Assembly (NCBI GenBank): GCA_037440405.1
Contig: JBBIUE010000009.1
Coordinates: forward strand, 19,683-83,682
Reading direction: 5' to 3'
Origin: JANMGV01 sp037440405
GTDB taxonomy: Bacteria; Planctomycetota; Planctomycetia; Pirellulales; Pirellulaceae
DNA: 64,000 bases
Of this stretch, positions 63,369 to 64,000 are shown in pieces. The translations under genes were made by a program, and so were the position numbers. Each line of letters opens with the position of its first letter. Positions within the stretch are counted from its first letter, which is position 1. Below the pieces are notes generated by a model, which saw nothing but the letters and a program-made list of their open reading frames with translations, did no database searches and had not been told where the DNA came from.

Positions 63369-63597
63369 GATTTTGGGAAGCCCAGTGATCCATTGCGACC
63401 ACAATTTTGCGGACCTTATGTTTGGCTCGATCGATTCAAGAAACAGTCATGGAAGCTACGCGACAATGCGAGACATTCGATGGAAGCTGCCCCGAGTATC
63501 TGCCATGAGTCATGAAGACACACATAGCGACTGTCCTTGGACGAGGGCAATCTTCAGATCTTCAGAGGACGCCTTGCGTTAGTTTTTCGTGAGCAGG

Positions 63598-64000
63598 CTA
63601 GCGTCCGACCCTCTTGCTGCGTGCACTGCGCCTTTTTTCGAATTCGCGCTGCCATTCATCGAAGGGTATCTTCATCAGTTCTGCCGAAGTAAATTTTTCC
63701 GGATCGAGTAAAGTCATATCGACCTGGTCATGAAACTTCCACTCTAAATAGTCAATCTCGACCGTTTTTCTGTAGCGAGGGACCTCGATTACCCACTCTG
63801 ACCCGTGGATCTGGTCTGGAACAAACTCTTCGTTCTCCTTGCGCCATACAGTTTTCGTCGTATTGATCAGCTTCCAATTCTTGCAGTCATCCAGAGCTAT
63901 TTTCCGTGGGTCAACCTTGGGAGTGTTTAGTGGACGCTTTACCACATCAAACTGAAGAAGAAGCCAAGAAGGCTCCCGAGCGAAAACATAGCGCGAAAGA
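63598..64000 (-). CDS. Unidentified protein, 5' end cut by the window
   Basis: The reading frame is open to the right edge and reads coding-like there (LSRYVFAREPSWLLLQFDVV). A GTG at 63945 gives 115 aa, but the upstream frame suggests the gene begins beyond the window, so only the C-terminal part is here. It has charged helices and ends RRSARSKRVGR. No family is recognised. Confidence 0.6.
   Translation of the reverse strand, partial: LSRYVFAREPSWLLLQFDVVKRPLNTPKVDPRKIALDDCKNWKLINTTKTVWRKENEEFVPDQIHGSEWVIEVPRYRKTVEIDYLEWKFHDQVDMTLLDPEKFTSAELMKIPFDEWQREFEKRRSARSKRVGR

Noticed and set aside
1..64000. tRNA or rRNA genes
   Set aside because: I looked through the intergenic regions for T-loop and cloverleaf signals and conserved rRNA strings and found none; a dedicated tRNA scan would settle it.

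Overview
The window looks like chromosomal DNA of a planctomycete, probably of the Pirellulales (Rhodopirellula/Blastopirellula-like). The evidence is a set of lineage-typical families: a DUF1559 prepilin-like protein, a large secreted protein with a C-terminal CxxCH cytochrome domain, PQQ-type beta-propeller proteins, a Gly/Ser/Tyr-rich protein with tandem TIGR03000-like domains, a SUMF1-domain protein, Tat-exported Gfo/Idh/MocA and TIM-barrel proteins, and an ECF sigma/anti-sigma pair. The species assignment is inference. I recognised no rRNA, tRNA, CRISPR array, insertion sequence or prophage.

Layout. 0-8.3 kb: Gfo/Idh oxidoreductase, SUMF1 protein, secreted esterase, tRNA hydroxylase (miaE), mtnB, then ftsH-rsgA on the minus strand. 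8.5-15.6 kb: LRR lipoprotein, trpB-trpA with a hairpin-rich leader, and a DUF1559/lipoprotein/Kelch operon. 15.8-22.5 kb: hemP, a bifunctional-nuclease-domain protein with a WYL regulator, coaX-obg-rpmA, and dapB with a CxxC protein. 23-28.6 kb: PVC cytochrome, small membrane protein, cdsA-tatD. 29-32.2 kb: secreted nuclease-like protein, then ECF sigma, anti-sigma and PDZ protein, closed by a strong hairpin. 32.8-37.7 kb: DMT transporter, proB, purF and a solitary DNA methyltransferase. 37.7-42 kb: dnaJ-rnpA-(E2-like acyltransferase, opposite strand)-yidD and two TIM-barrel epimerase-like genes. 42.4-49.7 kb: two overlapping glycosyltransferase genes, the TIGR03000 protein with a good terminator, a two-gene HTTM cassette and apgM. 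50-55.4 kb: a minus-strand cluster of aldehyde dehydrogenase, TIM-barrel protein, a divergent biopterin-type aromatic amino acid hydroxylase and a B12-binding radical SAM protein. 55.9-64 kb: an unusual cysteine-protease-like/DUF2786 fusion, two PQQ propeller proteins, a membrane protein, panE and a gene cut by the window end.

Most of this is ordinary core genome. The items that stand out are the protease-DUF2786 fusion (55935-57176), the ALDH/TIM/AAAH/B12-radical-SAM cluster, a 13-bp hairpin-forming sequence recurring in three intergenic regions, the rearranged rnpA-yidD neighbourhood, and three convergent gene pairs whose coding ends overlap. Starts are refined where a signal peptide, ribosome-binding site or overlap supported it. 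All family assignments come from reading motifs, not from database searches.
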